A stretch of 64,000 bases of DNA. Origin: Bemisia tabaci (Eukaryota; Arthropoda; Insecta; Hemiptera; Aleyrodidae). The notes under the pieces were generated by a model. The model was not told where the DNA came from. It searched no databases and saw nothing but the letters and a program-made list of their open reading frames with translations. The stretch covers positions 19,667,372 to 19,731,371 of the forward strand of contig NC_092797.1 in assembly GCF_918797505.1 (NCBI RefSeq), in the 5' to 3' direction. Positions 21,978 through 33,710 of the stretch are shown piece after piece (the first letter of the stretch is position 1; every line of letters begins with the position of its first letter). A program made the translations under genes and the position numbers.

Positions 21978-22839
21978 TTGAGAAAATTTATGTCATCACA
22001 ACTAAAGTTTATTGTATACCATCTCCTTATGAACGGAAAGATTTAACGCAAGTACCAAGATGATTTCGTATGATGTCTGGATAGGAATGCACATAGTAAA
22101 CAAGTAAGTAGCAACTTTTCGTTTCAGGCACATTGTGCCCAAGCATTGTGCCCTCAGTAATCAGAGAATCATAAAAGAAAACTCACTCACAACGAAAAAG
22201 GTACCTAGAGAGAGAAGGAATCATGGAAAATCAAGAATGGTCACATTTGGAAGTATTATTCCTCGGGGCAGCATAAAATTGAAAATGTTTCGTGCGTACA
22301 ATGAGAAAACCATTCAAGAAGTTATATTGTTATTAATTTCAGAAATAATATGACATAGAAAAAGAGACAGGAGCCAGGAGAAATTGAAATTGCAATGCTA
22401 TTTTGCTCAAACCCGATTCAAAATTTCCAAACGTAACTATAACATAATTATCATAACCTCTCTAAGCACTATCTATGGCTTAGACTGCGCATTAGGAAAT
22501 TTCGGCGAGACTGGAGTCCCTTCAGGCGGGACGATAGGCAACTCAGCAACACCCAGCAAGTCCGAGACCGAGACAATGGAAATGCCTGTCATGCCAGTGC
22601 CGTTGCCTGATACGGGTACTTTTCGTTCGTATATCCGGATGTATCCACTAAGCGGAAGGCGCGTCTTTACCCTGATTTACCCCGCTAGCTGTCTTACCTA
22701 CCGCGCGACTTAGATTGCGTTATAAGTCAATGCGCTTTACTGTAGTTTCTATCGTTCGTAGCCAATGAGAATTAGGCATTACGTCAAGTGACCCAACTTT
22801 GTCACGATTTCAATACTGACCTGCGGTTTTTTTTCTGTG
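21978..22839. other. No gene seen
   Basis: The 109-codon frame at 22384-22713 is the longest here. Its second half comes from a more GC-rich patch and is not recognised. Confidence 0.45.
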
Positions 22840-23071
22840 ACGTACAGGGTGTGCCAAAAATATGGATCCTTCCTTACTGATGTCTCGAGAACGATTACAG
22901 ATTATTGACATGCGGTTTGAACGAAATTCCTTAAAAAAAGGTGGGCCGCTTTCGAGGGGGGGGGGGGGGTCGTTTCCTCTCTGCCTCGCGCCCGCGGGAA
23001 CAACTTTTAAATTTAAAATGGGAACTCTCTTTGCCTGATACTTCGTAGAAGTCATACCAAAAATACGTGAT
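22840..23071. mobile_element. Probable transposon terminus beside the foldback
   Basis: CAGGGTGTGCCAAAAATATG has the look of an arthropod DNA-transposon end. It is followed by a G-run (22957-22969) and leads directly into the left arm of the large inverted repeat. No matching opposite terminus was found, so identity and borders are uncertain. Confidence 0.35.
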
Positions 23072-23621
23072 ATCCTTCCAAAAAAACAAAAATATGATTT
23101 TTGTACAAAATTTCGGCCCAATCCAAAAAATGTCACTAATTACCAAAAACAAAAAAAAAACCAGGCACCCAAAAAATATGATGGCAGTACCGTTTGGATT
23201 CATCATATAAAAGGAAATGATATCAAAACGGCCCAATTTTCTCTTTCATGCCCATGCAATATACCAAACACCCCAACTTTTTTCACAAAAAAAAAATAAA
23301 TAAATAAATAAATACCTATAAGGCATGATGACCTGAACACGTTTATTGGATCCATCGCTTTAAAGGAGTATGATATCAAATCGGCCCAACTTCTCTGAAA
23401 TATGCCCATCTCGGATCAATAATTTTTTTGAGACCTTCCGACTCATCGCTGAGGAGACACTGATCATTACTTGACCCTTAGTATATGTCCTTGTTTAGAT
23501 GTCAAAGAGTTCCTTATGAGAACTGTAATGAATTTTTTTTTCTTTGAAGAGATAAAATCAAAAAATCGTCATAAAATTGAAAAAAAAATTCGAAGAAAAA
23601 AAAAGGAATGGGCCGGCCGGC
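23072..23621. repeat. Left arm of a 550-bp near-perfect inverted repeat
   Basis: Pairs base for base with 23989-24538. Homopolymers and a TAAA microsatellite have the same length in both arms, and the only difference I found is one T in a T-run (nine in the left arm at about 23533-23541, eight in the right). Each arm also holds an internal repeat of about 154 bp, marked by GGGCAT, GAGAA and TTGGGCCG followed by TTTGATATCAT. The spacer is 23622-23988. Confidence 0.95.
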
Positions 23622-23988
23622 ACGTACAAAAAAAAGGGGGAAATGTAGATACATTGGTATGCCCCAACATTTTGGCATGGGTGACCGACCCGGTCTTGCC
23701 AACATCCATGAAGTTGCTAAGAAAGAAGCATTGTAAGTAGGAGGCACATAATATTCGCAATAATACGCCAAGGTTCAGTAGTTTGTAAGGCCTTCTATCA
23801 GAAACAAACAAAGAATATGGCATTGCTTGAAAGTTGTTAAGTTGTTCACCCATGTGTGAATATCTTTCAGTCTATCTTTCAATGACGATTTCAAGAAGGA
23901 CTGATCCTCCTTTTGACGATGATACTTGTTAATGTATATGTGAAAGAGAGACGATAATCACCCTATATTATCTACCACTTGTATGTAC
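23622..23988. other. Spacer of the large inverted repeat (367 bp)
   Basis: Unique sequence with no gene. It is flanked on both sides by GGCCGGCCGG, the innermost paired block of the arms. Confidence 0.7.
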
Positions 23989-24538
23989 GGCCGGCCGGCC
24001 CATTCCTTTTTTTTTCTTCGAATTTTTTTTTCAATTTTATGACGATTTTTTGATTTTATCTCTTCAAAGAAAAAAAATTCATTACAGTTCTCATAAGGAA
24101 CTCTTTGACATCTAAACAAGGACATATACTAAGGGTCAAGTAATGATCAGTGTCTCCTCAGCGATGAGTCGGAAGGTCTCAAAAAAATTATTGATCCGAG
24201 ATGGGCATATTTCAGAGAAGTTGGGCCGATTTGATATCATACTCCTTTAAAGCGATGGATCCAATAAACGTGTTCAGGTCATCATGCCTTATAGGTATTT
24301 ATTTATTTATTTATTTTTTTTTTGTGAAAAAAGTTGGGGTGTTTGGTATATTGCATGGGCATGAAAGAGAAAATTGGGCCGTTTTGATATCATTTCCTTT
24401 TATATGATGAATCCAAACGGTACTGCCATCATATTTTTTGGGTGCCTGGTTTTTTTTTTGTTTTTGGTAATTAGTGACATTTTTTGGATTGGGCCGAAAT
24501 TTTGTACAAAAATCATATTTTTGTTTTTTTGGAAGGAT
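23989..24538. repeat. Right arm of the 550-bp near-perfect inverted repeat
   Basis: Mirror of 23072-23621. Because the arms are identical, the same 68-codon frame appears on opposite strands at 23203-23409 and 24201-24407. It is an AT-rich chance frame, not a gene. Confidence 0.95.
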
Positions 24539-25568
24539 TCTCCGAACGTTGGACGCTTGCTATGAGGGAAAAGCGAGTTTTAGGGACGAATTTGGCAACC
24601 TTGCACTTTTGCCGATGCAATTGTGCGCATTTACGCTTCACTGCCCCACAAGCTTAGAGCACTTGGCCTATTTTCCGTTTGGCAGAAATTGACGAGATGA
24701 CCAGCCTGTGTGGAGTCGTGGACTTAAGTGAAGTCGTTTTAAAAAAAGAAAAGTTAATTATTGTCAAAAAATGTATGGGAACAGCATGAAGTTATAATGT
24801 ATGTTATAATGTTACTACAAATTGCAGCTAGAAAGGACAAATAAAAACCTACTTTGACTCTCGACCGAGGTAATATTGTTTTGTAACTCAATTTTAGTTG
24901 TTACTTTGAGTTCAGTATCTTTTTATTTGGCCTGGATTTTGAAGTTTTTATAAGTTAAGAATATTTTCACTAGGGTGTAGACGGAAACATGACACGATAT
25001 TGCAAATTACTTCCATTTTTATAGAGGCGTATAAAGAGGATGAGCAGAAAAAGAGCTCAATTTTAAATTTCTAGAGTGACAGAATGATGCTCGAGTAAGT
25101 TACATTACTTGATTTTTTTGCCTGAGCAGCCATGTTTTGGTACAAATGTAAACATCGTCATTAAACTTTGAATGATCCATGAAACCAAATGGCCAAGAGC
25201 CTGCATTTTTGTCACAAATGTTCACAAACATTTGCCCTTTAAAATTGGCGTCAGAGGGTGTAACGAGACTAGTCTTGGCCTATTTCCTCAGCTTCGTTGA
25301 AAAAATTGAAGCTTTCGAGCCAATTATTGCCTCATTGTTAAAGCTTGGAATCACTCCATGAATTTGAGGTCTCATTCTACGCAAATGCACGATCTCTTTT
25401 TTGCGTTTGATTGTAATATGGAGAAGAGTTATTTCAGTGACTTTATCGCGCTGAGTACATTGTACGTCAAATATGAAATCCACAATCAAATCAACCTGAT
25501 CCCGAATCAAAACTCTTATGACAGCTTCCTGGGATGATTTGAAGATTTGACCGAAAAACATATGGTGT
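24539..25568. other. No recognised gene; overlapping open frames at the right end
   Basis: Frames on both strands at 25179-25361 (plus) and 25280-25576 (minus) have protein-like composition. See the entry for the interrupted frame. Confidence 0.45.
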
Positions 25569-25576
25569 GAAGCAGG

Positions 25577-26411
25577 CAGGGCCGGATTTAGGGGGTGGCC
25601 ACATGGGCCGCGACCCATGGCGGCAAATTTTGCAATTTTTCAAATGTAGGTATAAAAAAAAATCGGGTTCAGAAAACAAATTACAAAGAGAAACGGCGAC
25701 AAACCTCTCATTTCTTGAGAGTATAGTAATTTCTAATTTTGCCGTCTTTCGGCGATACAAGAGACAGCACTTTTAATTAGGAGAGTTAAGAGAGAAACCA
25801 ACCACGCGATTTGGCCTGGAGCGGCGCGGCGCGGCGCAGAGAGCAATGATAACGAGGACTTGATATGAAAAAGAGAAGCCCTCGGCGCGGCGGTCGACGT
25901 GTAACATTAGCGCCTACAAGACTGCATGAATACTACACGCATTGCGCCAAACACAATGCGCTCAGCGCTCAGCTCTGCGATCGTCGTGAAACGCATAGCG
26001 CCGACAAGACTGCATGAATACTTCGCGCATTGCGCCGAACCGCTGGTGCGGTCAGCGCGGCGCAGCGCGGCGCAGCGTGGCGTGGCGGCGGAACTTAAAA
26101 TTATTAAACCACATTTATGTTTGTTCTTTCTTAATTTTTTAGTCCATTTCTTACGAATGAAAGGCCTTGTCCACACATAGATAGGTTTACGGAACTGAAC
26201 TTTCGCGCGAAGTTCCGTGAAATTTTGCTAGTAGTGTTGACATGTCTTTCGCAAAAAATGTGTCCAACACAAGTAAACGCGTCTTATGCACCCCTCCCCC
26301 TCCGGCACGTTCACTTGATGGTTGTTATATATATGAGGCTTCAAAACGAATGAGAAGGGGGCGGCAGAATACAGGCGGCTCACGGGCGGCAAGTAGGTAA
26401 ATCCGGACCTG
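25577..26411. mobile_element. hAT-like non-autonomous element P (835 bp, 8-bp target duplication)
   Basis: It begins CAGGGCCGGATTTAGG and ends with TAAATCCGGACCTG, the mirrored terminus. gaagcagg lies directly on both sides (25569-25576, 26412-26419). The CAGGG terminus with an 8-bp duplication fits the hAT superfamily. The middle is GC-rich and holds two tandem copies of a 40-odd-base block. No frame is long enough for a transposase, so the element would depend on an enzyme from elsewhere. The exact duplication suggests fairly recent insertion. Confidence 0.92.
25911..26046. repeat. Two tandem copies of an 88-bp unit inside P
   Basis: AGCGCCTACAAGACTGCATG with ACGCATTGCGCC at about 25911-25958, and AGCGCCGACAAGACTGCATG with GCGCATTGCGCC at about 25999-26046. 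The words GCGCCTACAA, TACTTC and CGCATTGCGC are shared with the palindrome inside family F. Confidence 0.75.
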
Positions 26412-26419
26412 GAAGCAGG

Positions 26420-27536
26420 GAAATGAATGAGATGATTGTTATTTTCTTCTTTACGTCTAATAATTTATTGACAAGAGAGGTTAAAAAAAAATCGTAGTTG
26501 CAGTAGTTGCACAAGAGCAGGTATAAGTGACTAAGAGGAAGACAGAAAAATAAACAAGAAAAATTTAAAGGTACATTGGATTTAAAAGAGTAACAATATA
26601 GGAATTTCCCTGAAAGAGCAAAAAAAAACTGACAAATGATTTTGATCGCAATTATCCCTCAAAATAGTAAAATGTGACTGGAAGTCTACAATTTCACGGA
26701 CTGAGATGCTTGGTTCGTCAATCTCACGTCTACTGTGGCGATTGAACGCCGGAAAGGCGCGCAACGCAACGTGCACATCGCACGTATTTTGGTCCAGGCA
26801 AGGAAAGTCAAGACGCCTTCAAATTTTATTTATGCAACACGCGCATCCATGGAACACGAATAGTTGCATCTAGGTGCGGTGATGAAGTTTGCCTCTTTCC
26901 ACACATCCATCGGCCGTAAACTAAGGGAAACTGCGAACAATTGGGAGATAAAAATGAAGTTACTAAACCACGTATCTGTATTTGCGACGTTACATTTAAT
27001 TTTTAAATGCAGGATATATTTTTGGGTCTATCCGCCTTGAAATAACTTCAATGTTTGTTCATCCCTCCAGCTCATGTGCTATCATCAAAGCTTACTATCA
27101 GTTGGATTCGACGTCAAATTAAGTTACGCACTTTTAGAGTGCGAAAAAAATTCGCCATTTTGATTCTTGCATTTCTTTTCCGTGCTAAACTGACGTAAGA
27201 AGACGATCTGTCTCAGTCTTTTTAGACTGAGTCTGAGTAACTAAGAGCAACTTTAAATCGCAGCACCCGTTATGGTAAGTTTTTCGCCCGGATGCAGGGA
27301 AAATGAACTGAATCGAATGTCACAAAAGAGAATAAGCTCGTTTCTGTAAAGTAGTGCAAAACAGATTATAAACTAGTTTCATGGATAAATAACTTCACCG
27401 GTGACCATCACTACAATCATCGCGTTTGTGACGGATAACTTTTTGGTTCCGCTGACCACGCACTTTCAAACCAAGCCAAACTGCAGGAAGACTTCGAAGG
27501 CATGGACCGAGTATAAATTACCAGAATTAAATGTAC
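26420..27536. other. No gene seen
   Basis: Contains a family Q fragment near 26965-27010. The frames are short and unrecognised. Confidence 0.5.
26965..27010 (+). repeat. Dispersed repeat Q fragment
   Basis: CCACGTATCTGTATTTGCGA resembles blocks at 31690, 33482, 38684, 40990 and 62150. Confidence 0.4.
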
Positions 27537-27798
27537 AATTGAGGGGCTTGGAGGACAAGGTGCATAAGTGCAGTCTTTGAAAAATTGGCATCTTAATGAT
27601 TTCGAGTAAAATTAGTCGCATTGCATACTCTGTGAAAATTTCGCTTCCAAATTCCAATTTTTAAGCATCAAAAAGTCAGTTGAAACTTTTATTTCCGCCA
27701 TGAGGATCCATGAAATGTCGAAACTTCAAAAGTTCAAACACGATTCCTTGAAATAGCAAAATCTGCACTTATGCGCCTTTCCTCCAAGCTCCTCAATT
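27537..27798. mobile_element. MITE family H, copy H2 (262 bp)
   Basis: AATTGAGGGGCTTGGAGGAC at the left mirrors TCCTCCAAGCTCCTCAATT at the right. The next blocks, AAGGTGCATAAGTGCA and TGCACTTATGCGCCTT, pair as well. ac lies on both sides, a possible 2-bp target duplication. Copy H1 is at 17334-17575. Confidence 0.82.
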
Positions 27799-28489
27799 AC
27801 ATGAACTATACGACAAAAAGGGAACGCCGTTAAGTACAGTCGACATGAACCAACCTTTCCTTTCAGTGCAGTGAAAACCAATCAGCAACCTTTATCACTC
27901 GAAACACTGCTTCGAGGCAAGGGGCAAGGGGCGAGGGGTGAGGGTCAACTTTGATCTTTACTCAAAGCTCGAGTTTCCTGAAATCATACAACAGGTGTAA
28001 AACCGCCCGGCGCGGCGGTGACGTTTTGAATATCACCCTGACGATTGGCGCCAGTCAGGGTTTGTTACGTGTGTCAGTAATATCGACGGACGAGGGCACC
28101 ACGCACACTCGATTTTTGAACGAGTGTCCTATTCCTTCCGGTAATGAGGCTTAAGTTTCATGGGTGCCCCGCTGCAAGTGCAAGCGCACCAGCGCGTCTC
28201 GTCACTCAACACCCAACAGCGAACAGTAAACAAAAAGCACCATCAATATTCTGGGGACGAAACGATACGGATTGGGAGTTGATCGAGTGGAACTGATACT
28301 CGATTCGGTAGATTTGTGAATGACCACCCTTCCCACTCGGCCCATCATGCACCATGGACTCGTATGATTATTGGTCTTCCTCTGCGGCGAAACCCCCTTT
28401 TTAACTCATTAAACAACGAGAAAGGGCGAGGGGAGGGTCGCGAGGAGGTAAAAAAATCACCAGCCAGGACTAACCGAATAAAAAGCGAC
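27799..28489. other. No gene seen
   Basis: Somewhat CpG-rich, with unrecognised frames of 67-68 codons. Confidence 0.5.
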
Positions 28490-28493
28490 TACA

Positions 28494-28746
28494 TTGCCGT
28501 TCTAAGGCAAAACGCCGTATGAACATTCGAAAGTTGCCAAATTGCCCCGGATAAAACATGTATTTTTAATGAAAATTATGCTTATTTTTCCTTGAACTTT
28601 TCAGATGTTGTAGATAAAATTGCGAGCAAAATAATCTGAAAAATCGACGGGAAAATACCCGCATTTTCTCCCGAAAATTAATGTTTTATCAATGGAAATT
28701 TGGCAACGTCTGAAGACTCATACGTCGTTTTTCCTCAGCGCGGCAG
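28494..28746. mobile_element. MITE family C, copy C4 (253 bp, 4-bp target duplication)
   Basis: It begins TTGCCGTTCTAAGG and ends CCTCAGCGCGGCAG, with inner arms GTTGCCAAATTGCC and GGAAATTTGGCAAC. taca lies on both sides (28490-28493, 28747-28750). Confidence 0.9.
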
Positions 28747-28750
28747 TACA

Positions 28751-29760
28751 CGAAGAGCCAGCGGCGGGTCATCGCGTTTGTGTTTTATATTAATGTGGTT
28801 GTGGGCAATAAATATTCCAGGCTGGCATTGGTTTTAGCATAATGCACATTGCAGTGCAATGATTTTTATATGGTCATATTGCACGCAGTGGACAAATGTT
28901 GCTTCATTGTGCGGCTGACCCGACTTAACCTCAGTCTCCATTACAACTCTATCATTCGCGGCATATTCACTCCTCGCGAAAGGAGTATTGAATTAGTCTT
29001 GCTACATAAACCTACGACGAGGATTCGACGGACAGGTGCTCTGCTCTGCTAAGAGGGGGCGAGCGCCACTCTCAACGGGCCGTTTGTCATTTTTACGTCA
29101 CCCTTTCAGCCGGCCGCCGCCTATTGTTTGATGAACTAAATCATTGTGTAGCGCCGATTCTAATATGCACTTACTCCTGCCTGGCCAGTCCAAACAGAGT
29201 CAGACCTCGCGAGTGCTTTATCCGTGTCTTATGGAAACGGAAACGCAGGTAAGTAGCGTGTCTGCATAGGGTTCGTGTTGGAGTTATGTGGTTTTGATTG
29301 GCTGATGCTGGGACCCAGCCGTAGTGCTGACGCTGAGGTTGAATTATTATCATTGACTCGCGGAGGAGCGAAGTCAATTTTATCGGCTGTCACCGACACT
29401 TTACCACTTCGACTGGAGTGATGTAACGGTGGTTTATATTGCTTCTCCGTTTTAGCCCTGAAAGTTGAATTATGAAATTTCATGCGAATTCATTAATTGG
29501 GATTGAGAGGGTTTTGCTAGAGAGTGGGGAGCAGGTATCCATGGTATTTTTTCTAGGCACCTCCGAAACATCCATGGGATTATGTGTCATGAGTCTTCTT
29601 CCGAAAACTGGTCCGATTTTTTAGAATTCTTTAGGCTATTTAAACCGGCCTTGAAAGTCAACTTGTAAATGCAGGTAAAAACGTGAAAACCAAGTTTAAG
29701 TCCTTTTTTCACAGAGTGATTATGTTTTCCTAACTTAAGAATCTATTTATTTATTTTCTT
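28751..29760. other. No gene seen
   Basis: Unrecognised frames of up to 84 codons on both strands and no repeat match. Confidence 0.5.
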
Positions 29761-29840
29761 AGAGAGAGAGGGGGAGAGGGGGAGGGAGGGGAGGGAGGGG
29801 AAGGAGGGGGAGAGGGGGAGGGGGAGAGAGAGAGAGAGAG
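29761..29840. repeat. 80-base polypurine (GA) tract
   Basis: Only G and A over 80 bases, ending in a GA dinucleotide repeat. Such tracts can form triplex or G-quadruplex structures. Confidence 0.9.
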
Positions 29841-31675
29841 AAAATATACGAACAACACAACTAAGAACTGCGTTCATCTCATTTTTCCCCAAACTGAGGA
29901 TTGCTTCCTGTTGAAAGCGTAGACAGAAAAGTCTCCAACTTCGGAAATAGGGTCCAGTCAAGCACAATGAAATTTTCGAAACGTGTTGATTAACTCAAAT
30001 GTGCATCAGCGTCATTTCGAAATGGTATCTCAAAATATTCTGCGACACTAAAAATATGATCGCTCAATATTTTAATCGTGCTCACCCTCAAATTTTAAGT
30101 GTAATTTCATGTCCGTCTAGACACTCTCCCCTTTCCCTCCCGGTGCAACCCGGTGCATAAAACGACCTTGGCAGCAACTATAACGCAGCGACGACGAAAA
30201 AAAACCTGGGTTTATTTCTCCTCCTAATTTTTTTATCTTCTCTTGTTTTCCTTTTTCTTCCCCACTCGTACACTCTAGGATGTGGGAGGGTATTGAGAGG
30301 ATTGGCCCGGGGCGAGTATCAACTCATTAAATCTGTTGTTGGTAATTGCCAGGTCCACTCCCACTACGCAAAAACAACGTGACTCAATCGGAAATGTGAC
30401 GGTAGATACGTGGTTTCTATCCCGCGGGCGCGTTATCGTGAGGGAAAACTCGGCCACCGAGCCTGTATCCCGGGGTCCAGCGGAGCGATGCCCAATTCGA
30501 AAATCCTCGCTTCGGAAGGTGCAACGGGGGGGGGGGGGGGGGGGTTGCACCAGCCGATATTTTAGAAATTCAACCTGTTCGGACCTGTCGAGGACTCACA
30601 ACGTAGGGTCCTCCCTCGGTGTGAGGGGGGCTCGAGGAAGGTGATCCCAGACAGCGAGGCACCAGATCCCATAACAGGTAGAATCCAGATACATGATTTT
30701 TACCTTGTTTTATCTCCCGTCCCGCCCACCCCTCTACCTCCGTGGCAGCCTCGTGGGTGCATTCGGGCTGTCGAAATGTGTTTTGTGATCTTTTTCAACG
30801 CAGCCACTTTGCAGCCTCTCGCTCCGGCGCATTGTCTCCGGTATTGTTGAGTAGATTGCTTGCCCAAATTCGAGGCATATATGTGCCGTACATGCAGGGT
30901 ATATACGACGTATATGAACGGATACGGTTCACAGTTTCATGTCGAAGACACGATGACTCACCTTCCTCTTTTCACCTGACCTACCTGTGCTACCTGTGAC
31001 CCGGTGAGATTTCCGTCGTGGCTATTATTATGCATTTTCACCCTTATCCTGCCCTTTTTCTGCGGTCGCTTCAGTTTTACTTTCTGCCCCCTTTGTTTGC
31101 CGGGCTCCGTGGCGAACTTAGTGCAACAAACCGTGGGGAAAGGGAGTGTAAAGGAAACAAACAGAATCCTGCTTATGAACCACAAAAGATGTATCACACC
31201 CCTGCTAAAGGTAACCTTAATGAGAGGCCGGCAAAGATTGCTTGGAGGAAATGAGGTGTGAAAATGCTCGGTGCTCCGTTACCGCACTGCTCAAACCTTA
31301 AGAAACACGCTCCGTTTGTAATTGCTTTTATTGCATTTTGAAACTGATTACCTAAAAGCTTTTCCAACCAACCAACTCATATGATTCACCTATGCATACA
31401 ATGACAGCCACATAATATATATTCTATAGTAAAATTGTGCGTTCAACTTTACAATATACAGTAAGAGAAACACACCGGTATTCAATCGATTGATTTGTTG
31501 ATTATCGCCACTCGACTTGATGCTTGATGTGAGAATTTGTTGAAACGTTTTCAAATTAAATTCACTTTTTCTGATCGTGTCTACGCGTGGTATTTTTCCG
31601 CTTATGCCAGTGGCTTTTTTCATAAACATTGCACGCCAGGAAATCAATAGATTTTCAAATAAAGTTTATAGGATG
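29841..31675. other. 1.8 kb with no gene seen
   Basis: More GC-rich at 30290-30760. Open frames of 80-100 codons occur on both strands without recognisable motifs. A G-run hairpin lies at 30518-30551. Confidence 0.5.
30518..30551. repeat. G19 run closed by an 8-bp inverted repeat
   Basis: GGTGCAAC, then 19 G, then TTGCACC. The last G of the run completes the mirrored GTTGCACC. Confidence 0.85.
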
Positions 31676-31679
31676 AAAC

Positions 31680-31900
31680 ACGTATTTCGACGTTGGAACT
31701 GCAAATACACGTACCTCCTTTGGGGCGTTTAAGAATGCTCACTTCTATTTTATTTTGTCAAAGGAGAACGATCCAAAACTATTGCTTAAAATTCTCACAA
31801 AATAATTTTCACACAGGAGGGAAAAATCGGAATAGTTTTCCAGAGATTACGATGATTTATTTCCATTTAAAAACGAATTACAGCAGGAAGTCCGCCGTAC
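31680..31900 (+). repeat. Dispersed repeat Q, longer copy
   Basis: CACGTACCTCCTTTGGGGCG and the downstream blocks align with 33482-33660 in the same order. Diverged, borders unknown. Confidence 0.4.
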
Positions 31901-33481
31901 TGTAAAGAGAGATACGCGTGTTTGCTGTTGAAATGTTGCTTACCTATACTTAATTCGCCGGTAATTTTCATTGTATATTTGTTTGCATATCATAGTTACG
32001 ACATGGAAATATTGGGATGGAAAAAAAGAGAAGATACCTAACCAGAAGACGGTAGCGTCCAAACAGGAAATGAGTATGTATGGTTAGCAGTGAAATAACG
32101 CGGAAGTGATTAATGGACTGTTGAAGTAACGGAGGAGCTCGGTTTTGATTTCCCCGGTGCCTGCGTTCAAAACAGAGGCAAAACAGATTAATTATGGTTT
32201 AATTCTGGTATGCAAAACCTGGAGGGATCGAGGGGTCTCGGGTTCACCGTTTGGTGGTCGCAGGCCCGGCCGTAATTGGCCGTTTATTTGAGCTACCTGT
32301 GACCTGCGCCGCCCCGTATAATTAATGACGCGGACCTGCGTATCCGGAAACCGTATCCGGAATACTTTCAACCCTTTCTTCCCATATGACTCTTAAACAA
32401 TTGTTAACACATTTAAATATTTCCCGCTATTGTGACTAGCGCAAGGTATATTAATGGTTCGTCATCCGTCTTCCAGCCTCGCAGAATTCGAATGAATGTT
32501 TAAACAGAGCACGGGTGCGACGAACTTCCGATTGTCTCCAGATTATGTTGTGTAGCTTTCAGGCTTTCGTAGGATCTGCATTTTTTCATCGGTTGCTTTG
32601 GACAGTCATTAGTATTTTCCCATAGCTCTGGGAGCGACTTGTGATAACTTTGATCGACGAATCGATTTGCCTTAATCTCATTTATACGAACTGCTAAATG
32701 CTCATTCGTATTGAATTGTCTATTGTGTCGCGTTAAAGTCGCGGTTTTACTGTTTGAATTATATACATAGGAAAAACCCAGATTGATTTTTCATTCCGTT
32801 CAATCAATAGAATTTACTTCGAGTGTCTCGCTTATTATATTGCGAGCTGTGTGAACGAAGGAGACATTGATACCTTGATGTTTTTTAAGCCATACACTGC
32901 TATTAAAAAATACCTTCTTTAAATAATTTAGTTGTGTGCTCATCTGGATATTTTTTCCTGCTATTGAAATGAACCGAGTTTAAAAGAAAAGCACCACATG
33001 AAGTCTGAACAGAAATAAAATATTAGTTTGATACCTGTGCAATTGTGCATATAAAACTCAATGTTGTAGACAGAATTTAAGGACTATTTTCTCCTTCTGA
33101 ATTTGTTTTGTTTTACTTAGAAATTTTGATGGGAGGAAATTGCAACTATGACTCAAAGCTACCTGCAATTCTTTTTTTTTTTTTTGAAAATGCAATTTGT
33201 TGAGTCTATTTAACTCGGCCTGAATGGTGTGTTGCCCGGCTGCTCCGGCAAGTTGGCGTTGGACTTGTCGTTTCAGCAGAACTCATTGTATTTTACCTAT
33301 CCGAAATTTGAACCATCCGAACATGACTCGATGACATACGCGATTGACCCATTCTCCATTGTCCAAACTTCGAATTAAACAATAGAAACAGTTCATCTAT
33401 AATATATGTGAATCGAGTGAGGAAAATCCCGCACTTTAATGGTCAAAATTACTCTCACCATATCGATAACTAATGTGCGAC
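31901..33481. other. 1.6 kb with no gene seen
   Basis: No long frame and no repeat recognised apart from a T-run at 33173-33185. Confidence 0.5.
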
Positions 33482-33710
33482 ACCACGTATCTCCATTGCG
33501 GCGTTTCAAAATCTCCGCTTCAAGTTTATATTTTCCAAGTGGAGTAAGTCAACTTTATAGCATGAAATGTTCACAGGATATTCTACTAACAGCAAAGAAA
33601 AATCAAGGAAGTTTTCAAAAAATTAAGTTGACTTGTTTTCCAAGAAAAAAGTAAAGTTCATGACTGGAAGTCTAGGAAGTGGCAAACGGAGGTACGTAGT
33701 CTCGCACTTT
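33482..33710 (+). repeat. Dispersed repeat Q, longer copy
   Basis: CCACGTATCTCCATTGCGGC followed by blocks shared with 31690-31880 and with 38684-38830. Confidence 0.4.

Larger units (their letters stand above)
25280..26461 (-). other. Open frame interrupted by the hAT-like element
   Basis: On the minus strand a frame is open on the left side of the inserted element (25280-25576) and stays open, in the same phase, on the right side (about 26420-26461) once the element and one duplicated octamer are discounted. The outer frame would be about 110 codons, ending at TAG near 25280. Composition is mixed and protein-like (QEAVIRVLIRDQVDLIVDF, then KVTEITLLHITIKRKKE). I recognise no family, and a plus-strand frame overlaps part of it, so chance is possible. 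Confidence 0.2.

Noticed and set aside
23203..23409. Identical 68-codon frames on opposite strands (also 24201-24407)
   Set aside because: They are the same AT-rich sequence in the two arms of the large inverted repeat. Duplication explains the identity, not coding selection.
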